A stretch of 64,000 bases of DNA from Gilvimarinus chinensis DSM 19667. GTDB lineage: Bacteria > Pseudomonadota > Gammaproteobacteria > Pseudomonadales > Cellvibrionaceae. The position numbers and the translations under genes are program-made. Of the stretch, positions 1-9,555 are shown piece by piece. Under the pieces are notes generated by a model. That model ran no database searches. It worked only from the letters and a program-made list of their open reading frames with translations, and was not told the origin of the DNA. The stretch is from contig NZ_KB898709.1 in assembly GCF_000377745.1 (NCBI RefSeq), forward strand, positions 67,001 to 131,000, given 5' to 3'. How positions within the stretch are numbered: the first letter of the stretch is position 1; each line of letters starts with the position of its first letter.

Positions 1-8
1 CAGGCCAT
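1..8 (-). CDS. hflK: Start of hflK (membrane protease modulator), cut by window edge
   Basis: Only the first codons are inside the window: an ATG at position 8 reading Met-Ala and the first two bases of a third codon that fits Trp, the usual Met-Ala-Trp opening of HflK. A GGAG ribosome-binding site lies about 8 bases upstream, near positions 17-20. Position directly downstream of hflX matches the conserved hfq-hflX-hflK-hflC order. HflK with HflC forms a periplasm-facing complex that modulates FtsH. The identity is inferred from context and two codons, not from a readable protein. Confidence 0.6.
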
Positions 9-37
9 AGGTTAACTCCGTTGTATTTATACGTAGA

Positions 38-59
38 GCGAGCGCCGGGCGGCGCTCGC
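38..59. other. Perfect GC-rich hairpin between hflX and hflK
   Basis: A 9-base stem with a GGGC loop (arms 38-46 and 51-59). No T-run follows on either strand, so it is not a textbook intrinsic terminator. It sits about 60 bases after the hflX stop and 30 bases before the hflK start, so it could slow or partly terminate transcription, or stabilise the hflX mRNA end. Confidence 0.6.
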
Positions 60-119
60 CTGTTAATTTGCTGGCGCAATTCTAGCACTGGCTGCGAGTG
101 CTTTACACCAAACTCAGAC

Positions 120-1445
120 CTAAAAGTTGCCCGCTGCGTGATGATCCACTGGCGCCTCACCTTCCCACTTGAGCTGATCAAAGCGTAGCCCCAAACCACT
201 GAGAATACGCATCAAATCACTGTGTGGAATACGCACAGTGGCCGTGCTACAGCCGTCTTCGCGGTAAGTCTCTTCATTGATGGCGTGCTGTTCAAACAGA
301 CGGGCACGCAATCGACCATCGGTCGGGGACAGTATCAGATCGCCTTCTACCATCTCCTCACCCACCAGCTCCGTCACCGCTTGGTAAAGTAATTCAACAC
401 CGGCACCCGTCTGAGCCGACAACCATACCGCTACAGGCGTGCCATCGTCGTCGCGGTCAATCCTTGGCTCCATATTCAGCAAATCGATCTTATTGAATAC
501 GCGCAACTGAGGCAGCTCACCCGCGCCAATTTCATCCAGAACTTCGTCCACCTGCTCGATGTAGTGCAGGCGCTCGTCGGCTGCGGCGTCTATCACGTGT
601 AAGAGCAGGTTGGCGTTCGCCGCCTCTTCCAGGGTGGCACGGAACGCTTCGACCAACTTGTGCGGTAGATGGCTGATAAAACCTACAGTGTCAGCCAGAA
701 TAACGGCACCGATATCGTCCAGCTCCACCCGACGCATAGTGGGGTCAAGAGTGGCGAACAGCTGATCTTCAGCATACACATCTTCACCGGTAATCTGATT
801 GAACAGGGTGGATTTGCCGGCATTGGTGTAGCCCACCAGCGACACTGTAGGTATGGATGCGCGCTGCCGCGACCGCCTGCCCTGCTCACGCTGGGTGCGC
901 ACTTTAGACAGGCGTTTTTCAATATTGGAAATACGCCCGCGCAGCAACCGGCGGTCGGTTTCAAGCTGAGTTTCACCCGGCCCACGTAAACCGATACCAC
1001 CTTTTTGCCGCTCCAAGTGGGTCCATCCGCGCACCAGTCGGGTAGACATGTGGCGTAGCTGCGCCAACTCTACCTGCAACTTACCTTCAAAGGTCCGCGC
1101 GCGCTGGGCGAAAATATCCAGAATCAGACCGGTGCGATCAAGTACCCGGCATTCGAGCGCCTTTTCCAGATTGCGCTCCTGGGAGGGGCTAAGGTTGTGA
1201 TTAAAAATAACAAGTTCTGCCCGGTGCTCTTCCACCAAGGCCTGCAATTCCTGCAGCTTACCCGTGCCGACAAAGTATTTAGCGTGAGGCGCATCGCGAT
1301 GACCACCTACAAACGCCACCGGGTCGCCACCGGCAGACAAAACGAGTTCTTCAAATTCTCGGGGATCTTCGGGCTCTTGCCCACTGGAAAGGTCCAGATG
1401 AACCAGCACGGCCAGCTCACCTGAATCGGGTCGATCAAAAAACAA
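120..1445 (-). CDS. hflX: GTPase HflX, ribosome-splitting factor
   Basis: The 441-residue product has the full HflX layout: an N-terminal nucleotide-binding-like domain (about 1-135), a helical linker containing the glycine-rich GGIGLRGPGETQLE segment (149-162), then a TrkA/Era-type G domain with P-loop GYTNAGKST (205-213), the DTVGF switch II motif and NKID for guanine recognition. In the family, HflX binds the 50S subunit and splits stalled or hibernating 70S ribosomes, notably after heat shock. It lies 17 bases downstream of hfq on the same strand and was probably co-transcribed with it. Length is normal for the family. Confidence 0.95.
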   Translation of the reverse strand: MFFDRPDSGELAVLVHLDLSSGQEPEDPREFEELVLSAGGDPVAFVGGHRDAPHAKYFVGTGKLQELQALVEEHRAELVIFNHNLSPSQERNLEKALECRVLDRTGLILDIFAQRARTFEGKLQVELAQLRHMSTRLVRGWTHLERQKGGIGLRGPGETQLETDRRLLRGRISNIEKRLSKVRTQREQGRRSRQRASIPTVSLVGYTNAGKSTLFNQITGEDVYAEDQLFATLDPTMRRVELDDIGAVILADTVGFISHLPHKLVEAFRATLEEAANANLLLHVIDAAADERLHYIEQVDEVLDEIGAGELPQLRVFNKIDLLNMEPRIDRDDDGTPVAVWLSAQTGAGVELLYQAVTELVGEEMVEGDLILSPTDGRLRARLFEQHAINEETYREDGCSTATVRIPHSDLMRILSGLGLRFDQLKWEGEAPVDHHAAGNF

Positions 1446-1462
1446 TGACTTACCTCGTGGAA

Positions 1463-1729
1463 TTACTCGCCCTGAGCATCACCACCGTCTTCGCCCTCAG
1501 CAGCAGGGTTCAGCAGTGGCACGCGAACAGCGCGCGAAGGAACCACAGTAGAAATGGCGTGTTTATAAACCATTTGACTAACAGTGTTTTTCAGCAGCAC
1601 CACAAACTGGTCGAAAGACTCGACCTGGCCCTGCAGCTTAATACCATTTACCAAGTAAATGGATACCGGAACACGCTCTTTACGCAGCACATTCAAGTAA
1701 GGGTCTTGTAAGCTATGCCCTTTTGACAT
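1463..1729 (-). CDS. hfq: RNA chaperone Hfq
   Basis: The 88-residue protein begins at the ATG at 1729 ([13 protein letters not shown]), preceded by a clear GGAG ribosome-binding site. The frame runs 29 codons further upstream, but that extension is not Hfq-like and was left out. The Sm1 region ([15 protein letters not shown]) and the Sm2 motif YKHAIS are intact, so the hexamer proximal face for U-rich RNA should form. The C-terminal tail is short and acidic (ending [10 protein letters not shown]), closer to the Pseudomonas type than to the long enterobacterial tail. Hfq pairs small RNAs with mRNAs and controls their stability and translation. It lies between miaA and hflX. Confidence 0.97.
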   Translation of the reverse strand: MSKGHSLQDPYLNVLRKERVPVSIYLVNGIKLQGQVESFDQFVVLLKNTVSQMVYKHAISTVVPSRAVRVPLLNPAAEGEDGGDAQGE

Positions 1730-1845
1730 CTTTTTTCTCCTTTTGATAATAAAAGTACGCCTAAGTCTTTCTAAAACCGGAAGCATTTCGGCCCGAAAGG
1801 GGGCGATGACAAGCATGAAAAACTGACTAGGTATTTCACAGTTGT

Positions 1846-1876
1846 ATTATATGGCCCCCTATGGCAGGTAATTCAA
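1846..1876 (-). promoter_or_regulatory. Candidate hfq promoter at the miaA 3' end
   Basis: On the minus strand a perfect TATAAT (1846-1851) lies 19 bases from TTGAAT (1871-1876), in the last codons of miaA and just after them. The longer string CTTGAA ... GGCCATAT also resembles a sigma-32 site. hfq has promoters inside or after miaA in E. coli, so the location is sensible. The spacer is longer than ideal, so this is tentative. Confidence 0.35.
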
Positions 1877-2836
1877 GCTATATCGTACAATTTCTTCTGT
1901 TTTTAACGCTATACCGGCCTCATTTTCGGTAAAAACCCAATTTAAGTCCTGCCAACCTCTCAACCAGGTAAATTGCCGCTTAGCCAACTGCCGCGTAGCG
2001 ATGATGCCGCGCTCTACTGCCTCATCCAGATCGATCCGGCCGGCCAGGTAATCCCAGATTTGACGATAACCAACCGCGCGAACGGCAGGAAGATCCTCAC
2101 TGAGATCCCCGCGCTGGTATAGAGCAGTCACCTCTTCAACCAGGCCCAGTTCGACCATTGAGTGAAATCTCTGTTCTATACGATGGTGCAGAACTTTTCG
2201 ATCACGAGGCGCAATTGCGAGCTGAGTCACGTTAAAGCGCTCGATAAAGGCCGGGCCCTGCTCGCGCTGTTGGCGGCGACGCAGCTCAGTCATGGTTTCC
2301 CCCGAGCTTAAATAGACTTCCAAAGCCCGCGACAACCGCTGCGAGTGATTGGGGTGAATCTCGGCAGCGCACTCGGGATCCACCTTTTGCAGCTGCTGAT
2401 GCACATAGGGCCAGCCGTGTTCGCGGGCATCGCGCTCAATGCGTTCGCGCACCTCGGCGTTGGCCGCAGGCATGGGTGCCAAACCGTCTAGCAGCGCCTT
2501 AAAATAAAGCATAGTGCCGCCCACCAATAGCGGGGTTCGTCCCGCCGCGTGACTGCGGGCAATTTCCCGCTCAGCATCGGTCACAAAATCGGCGGCAGAA
2601 TAGGGCTCTGCCGGGTCACGAATATCCAGTAGGCGGTGCGGTGCCCGAGCCAGTTCGGCCGCGCTCGGTTTGGCGGTACCTATATCCATACCGCGATAAA
2701 CCAACGTGGAATCCACACTGATTAAATCCACCGGCAATTGTTCGTGTAATTCCAGAGCGAGATTGGTCTTGCCGGAGGCGGTAGGCCCCATCAGGAAAAA
2801 AACCGGCGGCTTTTTATTCGCCTTCGAGCAAGTCAT
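1859..2836 (-). CDS. miaA: tRNA dimethylallyltransferase MiaA
   Basis: The 325-residue enzyme transfers a dimethylallyl group to the N6 of adenosine 37 in tRNAs that read U-starting codons. Visible motifs are the P-loop GPTASGKT near residue 15, the [16 protein letters not shown] segment, [14 protein letters not shown], and the C-terminal [13 protein letters not shown] signature. The start is set at the ATG at 2836, one base after the mutL stop codon; the open frame extends 40 codons further into mutL but that stretch is not MiaA-like. Translation is probably coupled to mutL. hfq follows. Confidence 0.95.
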   Translation of the reverse strand: MTCSKANKKPPVFFLMGPTASGKTNLALELHEQLPVDLISVDSTLVYRGMDIGTAKPSAAELARAPHRLLDIRDPAEPYSAADFVTDAEREIARSHAAGRTPLLVGGTMLYFKALLDGLAPMPAANAEVRERIERDAREHGWPYVHQQLQKVDPECAAEIHPNHSQRLSRALEVYLSSGETMTELRRRQQREQGPAFIERFNVTQLAIAPRDRKVLHHRIEQRFHSMVELGLVEEVTALYQRGDLSEDLPAVRAVGYRQIWDYLAGRIDLDEAVERGIIATRQLAKRQFTWLRGWQDLNWVFTENEAGIALKTEEIVRYSLNYLP

Positions 2837-2837
2837 G

Positions 2838-4691
2838 TCACTGTCCACGCATAAAGAGCTTGTCCAGCTCATCCAACGATTGCAAGGTCCAGGTTGGGCG
2901 GCCATGGTTACACTGGCCACTGCGTTCTGTGGCCTCCATATCACGCAGCAAAGCATTCATTTCCGCGATGGTCAATTTGCGATTTGCGCGCACAGAACCG
3001 TGGCAAGCCATTGTCGATAGAATTTCATTCACGTGATGGGCTAAGCGTTCACTGCTGCCGTGTTCGATGATGTCCGACAACACATCGCGCACCAGCTGAT
3101 CCACTTTAGCGCCGTGCAAAATAGAAGGAATTTGACGAATCAATAACGACTCCGGTCCCGCGCGCTGCAATTCAAACCCTAACGTAGCGAAGGTATCCGG
3201 ATGCTCTTCGGCGCAGGCCGCTTCTTTTTCACTGACGGCCAATGTCACCGGCACCAGCAGCGGCTGCGCCTGAATACTGCCACCGGCAAAAGCGGTTTTC
3301 ATGCGCTCGTAGGTAATACGCTCGTGCGCCGCATGCATATCGACAATAATCAGGCCCTGTGCATTTTCCGCCAGAATATAAATGCCTTTTAGCTGCGCGA
3401 TCGCAAACCCTAAAGGCGGGATTTCCCCTTCGGCGGAAGACAAATCAGCCATCACCGGCTGCGGGTTTGCTGCCGCCGGACGATAGCCGGGTGTGGGGGC
3501 TTCCGCCACGGCATTATTGGTAGTCTCACCATCGGCAGCCTGCATGGCCGCCGGAAAATAGTTTTGTCGCCAATCGCCTGCGGGGCGTGCTGCCCCCGCC
3601 AAAGGCATGGGAGCCTGCTGTGACATTTGCCCCGGCGCGTCGTTGTGCGGCCTGGCCATCTGAGTTTGACGCTCCAAACGCTCACCGGGCGACACCTCTG
3701 CCAGGGCGTGATGCAACGAGCTGAAGATAAAATTGTGTACGGTGCGACCATCGCGAAAGCGCACTTCGTGCTTGGTGGGGTGCACATTAACGTCCACTGT
3801 CGCCGGGTCAACCTCCAGGTACAAGACAAACGCCGGATGACGCCCGTGGTACAGCACATCTTGATACGCCTGGCGCACCGCGTGACTCACCAGCTTGTCG
3901 CGAATAGCGCGACCATTGACGTAAAAATGTTGCAAATCTGCCTGGGAGCGGGAAAAGGTCGGCAGGGCTACCCACCCCCACAAACGCAAACCCGCGCGCT
4001 CGATATCCAGATGCACTGCGTTATCCATAAACGCCGGACCACAGACTTGGGATACACGCCGTTCGCGCTCGGCCTGACTGGCGCCACCGCGCCAGCTGTG
4101 AATCGCCCGACCATTGTGGCGCAAGCTGAACGAGACATCGTAACGTGACAAAGCCAAGCGCTTAACAACATCTTCAAGATGATTGAACTCGGTTTTTTCG
4201 GTGCGTAAGAATTTGCGCCGCGCCGGGGTATTAAAAAACAAATCTCGCACTTCAACCGTTGCACCCTGAGGGTGCGGCGCGGGCGCCAGCTCGGTTTCCA
4301 TATCTCGGCCGGCTGCGGTTACCTGCCAGCCTGCACCGTTTTCATCGGTGGCGCTCGTCAGTGCTAAACGAGCCACCGAACTGATACTGGCCAGCGCTTC
4401 GCCGCGAAACCCCAAGGTCGCAACCGCTTCTAAATCATCCAAATCGGTAATTTTACTGGTGGCATGACGCGATAACGCCAGCGCCAAATCTTCCCGGTCA
4501 ATACCCGAACCATTGTCGCGCACTCGCATCAATTTCACGCCGCCGTCTTCTACTTCGACATCCAGGCGTGTCGCACCGGCGTCCAGACTGTTTTCCAGCA
4601 ATTCTTTAATAACCGAGGATGGACGTTCAACCACCTCACCAGCCGCAATCTGGTTGGCAAGACGGGGGCTTAACAGCTTGATTTTTGACAT
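2838..4691 (-). CDS. mutL: DNA mismatch repair protein MutL
   Basis: A 617-residue mismatch repair matchmaker linking MutS to downstream nucleases and helicase. The N-terminal GHKL ATPase shows [17 protein letters not shown] and TLGFRGEAL motifs. A variable proline/alanine-rich linker (roughly residues 340-420) leads to the C-terminal dimerisation domain. That domain contains [12 protein letters not shown] starting near residue 451, which fits the DQHA(x)2E(x)4E metal-binding endonuclease motif, plus ACHGSVRA. MutL of Pseudomonas has the same motif, whereas E. coli MutL lacks it and relies on MutH. The start at 4691 ([14 protein letters not shown]) matches family N-termini; the upstream in-frame extension is shadow sequence in amiB. 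Confidence 0.96.
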   Translation of the reverse strand: MSKIKLLSPRLANQIAAGEVVERPSSVIKELLENSLDAGATRLDVEVEDGGVKLMRVRDNGSGIDREDLALALSRHATSKITDLDDLEAVATLGFRGEALASISSVARLALTSATDENGAGWQVTAAGRDMETELAPAPHPQGATVEVRDLFFNTPARRKFLRTEKTEFNHLEDVVKRLALSRYDVSFSLRHNGRAIHSWRGGASQAERERRVSQVCGPAFMDNAVHLDIERAGLRLWGWVALPTFSRSQADLQHFYVNGRAIRDKLVSHAVRQAYQDVLYHGRHPAFVLYLEVDPATVDVNVHPTKHEVRFRDGRTVHNFIFSSLHHALAEVSPGERLERQTQMARPHNDAPGQMSQQAPMPLAGAARPAGDWRQNYFPAAMQAADGETTNNAVAEAPTPGYRPAAANPQPVMADLSSAEGEIPPLGFAIAQLKGIYILAENAQGLIIVDMHAAHERITYERMKTAFAGGSIQAQPLLVPVTLAVSEKEAACAEEHPDTFATLGFELQRAGPESLLIRQIPSILHGAKVDQLVRDVLSDIIEHGSSERLAHHVNEILSTMACHGSVRANRKLTIAEMNALLRDMEATERSGQCNHGRPTWTLQSLDELDKLFMRGQ

Positions 4692-4701
4692 GAAAACTTC
4701 T

Positions 4702-6045
4702 TTAGGAGGTTGGAATTCGCAGCACCTGACCGACCTTAATGACATGATTGTCCAAGCCGTTATGCTGCTGCAAGCGACTGACACTGATGTTAAAGCGCTT
4801 GGCAATCTCGCTCAAGGTATCGCCGCTGCCGATGGTGTATTGAGTTTCACCACCGCCGTTTTGTTTTTGCCAGGCGATATAACTACCCGCTGGCGGATAC
4901 TGGTAAAAATATTGTTTCACTCCGGACACTAACTGGCTGGCAAGCTTTACCCGGTAATTGCGGCTGCCAAGGTTTTTGGCCTCGGTGGGGTTGGAAATAA
5001 ACCCGGTTTCGACCAAGATGGAGGGCACATCCGGCGACTTTAATACCGCAAAACCAGCCTGCTCAACGTGGCGCTTATGCAAATGCGCCATCTGTCCCAT
5101 GGACTTAAGCACATAGTCGCCCACTTGCAGGCTTGCCCCCAAGGTGGCGGTCATGGATAAGTCCACCAGCACTCCCGCCAAGACTTCGTCTTTATCTTCC
5201 AGGCTTACGCTGCCAACCCCGCCGATTAAGTCCGACTCGTTTTCACGCTGTGCCAAAAAGCGCGCCATTTCACTGGTGGCGCCAGAGCGCGACAACGCAA
5301 ATACGGAAGCGCCGCGGGCCGAGGGTTTGGTAAAGGCATCGGCGTGAATCGACATAAACAAGTCAGCCTGCATACGCCGCGCAATATTGCGCCGCTCACG
5401 CAAGGGTACGTAGTAATCACCTGTGCGAATCAACTTTGCGGTATAACCGGGCTCGGCGTTGAGTTTATCGACAATCGCTTTGGCAATGGACAGCACCACG
5501 TCTTTTTCGCGCAAACCATTGGGGCCGAGGGCGCCCGGGTCTTCGCCGCCGTGACCGGCATCTATCGCAACAATAATATCGCGCTTGCTGGTTTCTACAT
5601 CCGGCACCGTAACCGGCGGCGGCCCTTCATTGCTGGGCACTACATCTTTTAAGTCCACCACCAGACGGTCACCCGCACCGGCTTGGCGCTGCAGAAAAAA
5701 ACTATCGGGCTTTACCCGGACGGACAAATCCAACACCACGCGTAAATCAGAACCATTGCGAGGGGCGTAACGAATGGACTTAATAGGTGTTTCACTTAGA
5801 TTTAACTTGGCAATATCCGCTTTAAACTGTGCATTGCTGACATCAATCACAACCCTTTCCGGACCATCGAGGGTAAACAGATCGTGGGTAACCGGTGCGG
5901 ATAAATCGAACACCAGGCGCGTATGATCCGGCGCACGCCACAGGCGTACACCCTCAACGTCGGTAGCTGCATGGGCCTGACTCACTAACAAAACAGCGCC
6001 AAGCAGCATAAGCGCAACACGGGCTTTTAATCTGACTGGGGCCAT
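4702..6045 (-). CDS. amiB: N-acetylmuramoyl-L-alanine amidase, AmiB type, with LysM
   Basis: A 447-residue secreted amidase that cuts the amide bond between MurNAc and the stem peptide, needed for daughter cell separation. It opens with a signal peptide (about 1-26, ending SQAHA), followed by an AMIN domain (about 30-130) for septal targeting, and an Amidase_3 domain (about 155-385) with the zinc-binding [12 protein letters not shown] and the ETGFISNP glutamate motif. It ends in one LysM repeat (about 402-446). Order between tsaE and mutL is the conserved one. There is a 111-base gap from tsaE, so it may also have its own promoter. Confidence 0.94.
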   Translation of the reverse strand: MAPVRLKARVALMLLGAVLLVSQAHAATDVEGVRLWRAPDHTRLVFDLSAPVTHDLFTLDGPERVVIDVSNAQFKADIAKLNLSETPIKSIRYAPRNGSDLRVVLDLSVRVKPDSFFLQRQAGAGDRLVVDLKDVVPSNEGPPPVTVPDVETSKRDIIVAIDAGHGGEDPGALGPNGLREKDVVLSIAKAIVDKLNAEPGYTAKLIRTGDYYVPLRERRNIARRMQADLFMSIHADAFTKPSARGASVFALSRSGATSEMARFLAQRENESDLIGGVGSVSLEDKDEVLAGVLVDLSMTATLGASLQVGDYVLKSMGQMAHLHKRHVEQAGFAVLKSPDVPSILVETGFISNPTEAKNLGSRNYRVKLASQLVSGVKQYFYQYPPAGSYIAWQKQNGGGETQYTIGSGDTLSEIAKRFNISVSRLQQHNGLDNHVIKVGQVLRIPTS

Positions 6046-6156
6046 ATTCGGACGGGGACCATTACGTTGAGAGATCGTTAAATCACTGTGTTATTGTCAA
6101 TACAAAACGCGGGGCGTTTCAATCACTGACGAAAAGCTCGACTACTTAAGACTCAG

Positions 6157-6639
6157 CTACTGTTGAGTTTGCGCCGTTAGCCGCTCAACCAACGCTGCAC
6201 CGAGATCAGAGCTGGCCTCTAGCTTAACAACTCGCCCACCATCTTGCACCTTAAGGGTCGCAACCACATCCGGGGTGGGCAGCACACCCTCCCCACGACT
6301 GGGCCACTCGATCAGGCTGATGCTGTTGCCGCTGAAATAATCCCGGATACCCATGTACTCCAACTCTTCCGGATCACCTAAGCGATAGAGATCAAAGTGA
6401 TACACAGTGCGCTCGGACAGCTCATAAACCTCAACTAAGGTATACGTTGGACTTTTAACCGCACCTGAATGCCCAAAGTGCTGTAAAACGCCACGGGTCA
6501 AAGTGGTTTTGCCCGCGCCCAGATCCCCCTGCAAATGCACGGTTAGCAGGCCGTCCGTTTTTGCCATGGCAGCACCCACCGCGTTACCTGCGCGTACAGT
6601 GGCGACCTCATCCGCTAAAAATGTGGTCCACTCAATCAC
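6157..6639 (-). CDS. tsaE: tRNA threonylcarbamoyladenosine biosynthesis ATPase TsaE
   Basis: This is the P-loop ATPase partner of TsaB and TsaD in making t6A at position 37 of ANN-decoding tRNAs. The Walker A motif is GDLGAGKTT, followed by the conserved SPTYTLVEVYE and HFDLYRL segments and a DYFSGNSISLIEWPSRG stretch. I place the start at a GTG at 6639 that overlaps the nnr stop, giving 160 residues, close to the family norm of about 150. The frame is open 39 codons further upstream, but that stretch is nnr shadow. The 8-base overlap implies coupled translation with nnr. Confidence 0.92.
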   Translation of the reverse strand: MIEWTTFLADEVATVRAGNAVGAAMAKTDGLLTVHLQGDLGAGKTTLTRGVLQHFGHSGAVKSPTYTLVEVYELSERTVYHFDLYRLGDPEELEYMGIRDYFSGNSISLIEWPSRGEGVLPTPDVVATLKVQDGGRVVKLEASSDLGAALVERLTAQTQQ

Positions 6640-8113
6640 CCAGCAAAGCCCCCAAGTAATCGAGCAAATCGGTTGCCAGCAGACTGATTTGACCGCGCTC
6701 CTCGGCGGCGAGGTCGGCGCTGTGGGCGTGTAAGCTGGCCCCCAGTGCCGCCGCATTCGCCACGCTCATGCCCTGCGCGATCAGAGCACCGAGCACACCA
6801 CTGAGCACATCGCCCATGCCACCACTGGCCATGCCGGGGTTGCCAGCGCTGATTAACTGCAAGGGCACATCATCGGCTGCGACCAAAGACCCAGCTCCTT
6901 TTAACACGACCGCTCCGCCAAACCGCTGCTGAATAGAGTCGGCCGCGGCAAAACGATCTGCCTGCACTGCTGCGGTGTCCGTGTTTAACAGGCGCGCTGC
7001 TTCACCCGGATGGGGCGTTAAAATCCAGTTGGCGCGAGTTTTACCCTCGGGCCAGAGCTTACCCGCGGCAATCAAATTCAACGCATCGGCGTCTAGCACC
7101 AGCGGCAGATCGGTTGCCAGCGCCTGCTGCAGCATTTGCTCGGACCAGGGCGAATCCCCCAAGCCCGGCCCCACCACCAACACACTCGGGCGCGCTAACC
7201 AAGGCTCAAGTTCCTGCCCCGATATCACGCCGCAAGTCATCACCTCAGGGCGGCGCGCCAACGCCGCTGGGACATGTTCCGGCCGGGTAGCTAAACTGAC
7301 CAACCCTGCGCCACTGCGAGCGGCGGCCTCAGCGGCCATTAGCGCAGCGCCACCGCGACCGGTATCGCCACCAATTACCATCACGTGACCAAAGCTGCCT
7401 TTGTGCGCATCCGCTTCGCGTTCCGGCAAAAGCGCTCGCAGATCGCTGTACTCTGGTGCCAAAAGCGATGCTTCCACCTCTTTATAAATAGCCTCGGGAG
7501 CACCCAGGTCATCAAACACCAGCTCGCCAGTTAACGCCGGACCACGGCCGGTGAGCAAACCGCGCTTCAAGCCGATAAAGCTGATGGTCAGCTGCGCTTT
7601 TATTGCCACACCGCACTCAGAGCCGGTATCGGCACTGACGCCAGAGGGAATATCCAGCGCCACAACGGGCAAGCCCCTGGCGTTAATTTGCTCAATGGCC
7701 TGCCTATACTCGGGGCGCACATCTCCGCGGATGCCCGTTCCCAGCAGGGCATCAACAACAACGCCGGTACTGGGCGCCGGGCCCGGCGGCATCATAATCA
7801 CACCTTCTTGGCGAGCGTATTCGTAAGCGGCGCGCGCAGCATCGCTGAGCTTTTCAACATCGCCAACCAACACCACATTCACCGGAATTCGCTTAGCCGC
7901 CGCCAGGGCCGCCACCACAAAGCCGTCGCCGGCGTTGTTGCCGCTGCCACAGTAAATGGTCAACTCTTCAGGCTCGGGCCAACGGGCCAGTATCGCTTCA
8001 AAAGCGGCGCGCCCGGCGCGTTTCATCAGCTGCGTGGCTGGAACCCCAGTGGCGATAAACGCGTTATCGAGGGCGCGAACCTGTGCGGCGGTGTACAAGC
8101 GAGTGGCGGTCAT
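6632..8113 (-). CDS. nnr: Bifunctional NAD(P)HX epimerase/dehydratase
   Basis: A 493-residue two-domain repair enzyme. The N-terminal YjeF_N part (about 1-215) epimerises hydrated NAD(P)H; it shows GSGNNAGDGFV and the VVDALLGTGIRGD motif. The C-terminal ribokinase-like part (about 225-490) dehydrates S-NAD(P)HX using ADP; it shows GPGLGDSPW, LDADALN, LTPHPGEAARLL and the NPGMASGGMGDVLSG nucleotide-binding motif. It heads the minus-strand gene string and is divergent from queG, the same arrangement as in E. coli. Confidence 0.95.
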   Translation of the reverse strand: MTATRLYTAAQVRALDNAFIATGVPATQLMKRAGRAAFEAILARWPEPEELTIYCGSGNNAGDGFVVAALAAAKRIPVNVVLVGDVEKLSDAARAAYEYARQEGVIMMPPGPAPSTGVVVDALLGTGIRGDVRPEYRQAIEQINARGLPVVALDIPSGVSADTGSECGVAIKAQLTISFIGLKRGLLTGRGPALTGELVFDDLGAPEAIYKEVEASLLAPEYSDLRALLPEREADAHKGSFGHVMVIGGDTGRGGAALMAAEAAARSGAGLVSLATRPEHVPAALARRPEVMTCGVISGQELEPWLARPSVLVVGPGLGDSPWSEQMLQQALATDLPLVLDADALNLIAAGKLWPEGKTRANWILTPHPGEAARLLNTDTAAVQADRFAAADSIQQRFGGAVVLKGAGSLVAADDVPLQLISAGNPGMASGGMGDVLSGVLGALIAQGMSVANAAALGASLHAHSADLAAEERGQISLLATDLLDYLGALLGD

Positions 8114-8151
8114 AAAAGCTTCCGGTGTCTCTCTGGGTTAGAATGGGCCGT

Positions 8152-8181
8152 ATTATAAGGACTTTATTCCACCACACCCAA
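8152..8181 (-). promoter_or_regulatory. Candidate promoter for the nnr-tsaE-amiB-mutL-miaA string
   Basis: Minus-strand TATAAT (8152-8157) is 18 bases from TTGGGT (8176-8181), in the 80-base gap between nnr and queG. Transcription would start about 30 bases before the nnr ATG. The -10 is perfect and the -35 matches only at TTG. Confidence 0.45.
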
Positions 8182-8193
8182 CCGGAGTTACGC

Positions 8194-9309
8194 TTGAGCA
8201 ACTTTGATTTTCACCAACTGGCTCGCGACATTAAGCACTGGGGTCGCGAGCTGGGCTTCCAGCAGGTGGGAATTACCGATACCGAGTTATCCGCGCAAGA
8301 GGCAAAACTGCACGACTGGCTGGCCAAAGGCTACCAAGGAGACATGCAATGGCTGGACGAACACGGCAACAAACGATCGCGCCCCGCCGAGCTGTTACCG
8401 GGCACGTTGCGGGTTATCTCTGTGCGCATGGATTATTTACCGGGTGATACCGAGCAAATCAAAATTCTTAAAAATCCGGAAAAAGCTTATATCTCGCGCT
8501 ACGCCCTCGGGCGTGACTACCACAAACTGATCCGCAAGCGCCTGGCGCAACTGGCAAAAAAAATTGAGGCCGCCCTACCGGATGAACTGAAGCCCAGCGA
8601 GCAACAGCAAATGCGCCCATTCGTTGACAGTGCGCCGGTGATGGAGCGCCCGCTGGCCGATAAAGCGGGTTTGGGCTGGACCGGCAAACACACACTGATT
8701 CTCAACGATACCGCGGGCAGCTGGTTTTTTCTGGGTGAGCTGTTCACCTATCTGCCCCTGCCTGTAGATACAAGCGATCAGCCCAACCGCTGTGGCGAGT
8801 GCACGGCCTGCTTAAAAGTCTGCCCCACAGACGCCTTCCCCGAACCCTACACTCTGGACGCGCGGCGCTGCATTTCTTACCTGACCATAGAGTTAAAAGG
8901 TGCCATCCCCGAGGAGTTTCGCGAGCCCATGGGCAACCGGGTGTTTGGCTGCGACGACTGCCAGGCCATCTGCCCTTGGAATAAGTTCGCTAAACCCACC
9001 TGCGAGACCGACTTTTTACCCCGCCACGGGCTGGAGAGCTCCGAACTGCTCACCCTCTTCAAGTGGAGCGAGGCAGAGTTTTTAAAAAACACCGAAGGCT
9101 CGGCTATTCGTCGCATTGGTTACGAGCGCTGGTTGCGTAACTTAGCCGTTGGCCTTGGCAACGCCCCCACCCGCCCGGACATAATCGACGCCTTACAACA
9201 ACGCCTGGGCCACCATGGTGAATTGGTGGACGAACATATTCTTTGGGCATTGGAAAAACAATCCCAGCCGGGGCGCCGGCGTAAACGTAAAATCAAAAAC
9301 TCGGCCTAA
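8194..9309 (+). CDS. queG: Epoxyqueuosine reductase QueG
   Basis: A cobalamin- and iron-sulfur-dependent enzyme that reduces epoxyqueuosine to queuosine in tRNA, the last step of the pathway. Two 4Fe-4S motifs are plain: CGECTACLKVCPTDAF and CDDCQAICPWNKF. The N-terminal region has the family YALGRDYHKL segment and VDSAPVMERPLA. I choose a TTG start at 8194 (reading LSNFDFHQLA, 371 residues), preceded by GGAG at a good distance; an ATG upstream at 8143 would add 17 residues that do not look conserved. The last residues are strongly basic (RRRKRKIK). Confidence 0.94.
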   Translation: MSNFDFHQLARDIKHWGRELGFQQVGITDTELSAQEAKLHDWLAKGYQGDMQWLDEHGNKRSRPAELLPGTLRVISVRMDYLPGDTEQIKILKNPEKAYISRYALGRDYHKLIRKRLAQLAKKIEAALPDELKPSEQQQMRPFVDSAPVMERPLADKAGLGWTGKHTLILNDTAGSWFFLGELFTYLPLPVDTSDQPNRCGECTACLKVCPTDAFPEPYTLDARRCISYLTIELKGAIPEEFREPMGNRVFGCDDCQAICPWNKFAKPTCETDFLPRHGLESSELLTLFKWSEAEFLKNTEGSAIRRIGYERWLRNLAVGLGNAPTRPDIIDALQQRLGHHGELVDEHILWALEKQSQPGRRRKRKIKNSA

Positions 9310-9431
9310 GGTTTCCCAGCACCGACCAAAGCCATACCGTCACCGTCAGAAGCTAACGCTCACAAGCAGCACTATCGGTCCAATTGAGAATAAAAATCAC
9401 CCTATCACGCGCAAAACAGCCCAGTTTCGGG

Positions 9432-9437
9432 TACAAT
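9432..9437 (+). promoter_or_regulatory. Possible -10 element upstream of gnd
   Basis: TACAAT lies in the 246-base gap between queG and gnd, about 120 bases before the gnd start. I see no good -35 at 16-18 bases, so this is weak. The rest of the gap shows no convincing gene. Confidence 0.25.
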
Positions 9438-9555
9438 GCCCGCCCGCTGAAGCCGGACACCGCCAATGCCCAGAAAGAATGACGCGGTGATTATCGGTTA
9501 CACGAGCTCCAAAAACAGCTTCCTCTCAAATCACTGACAAAAAGTACGGTTTGCT

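Noticed and set aside
6045-6156. Strong promoter for amiB from a TTGACA at 6095-6100
   Set aside because: The -35 is perfect but no acceptable -10 lies 15-18 bases downstream on the minus strand.
8143-8193. Upstream ATG start for queG
   Set aside because: The extra residues are not QueG-like and overlap the probable promoter region of nnr, while the TTG at 8194 has a proper GGAG site.
9310-9555. Small RNA or gene in the queG-gnd gap
   Set aside because: No terminator or convincing promoter pair and no clean frame are visible; only a lone -10-like site.
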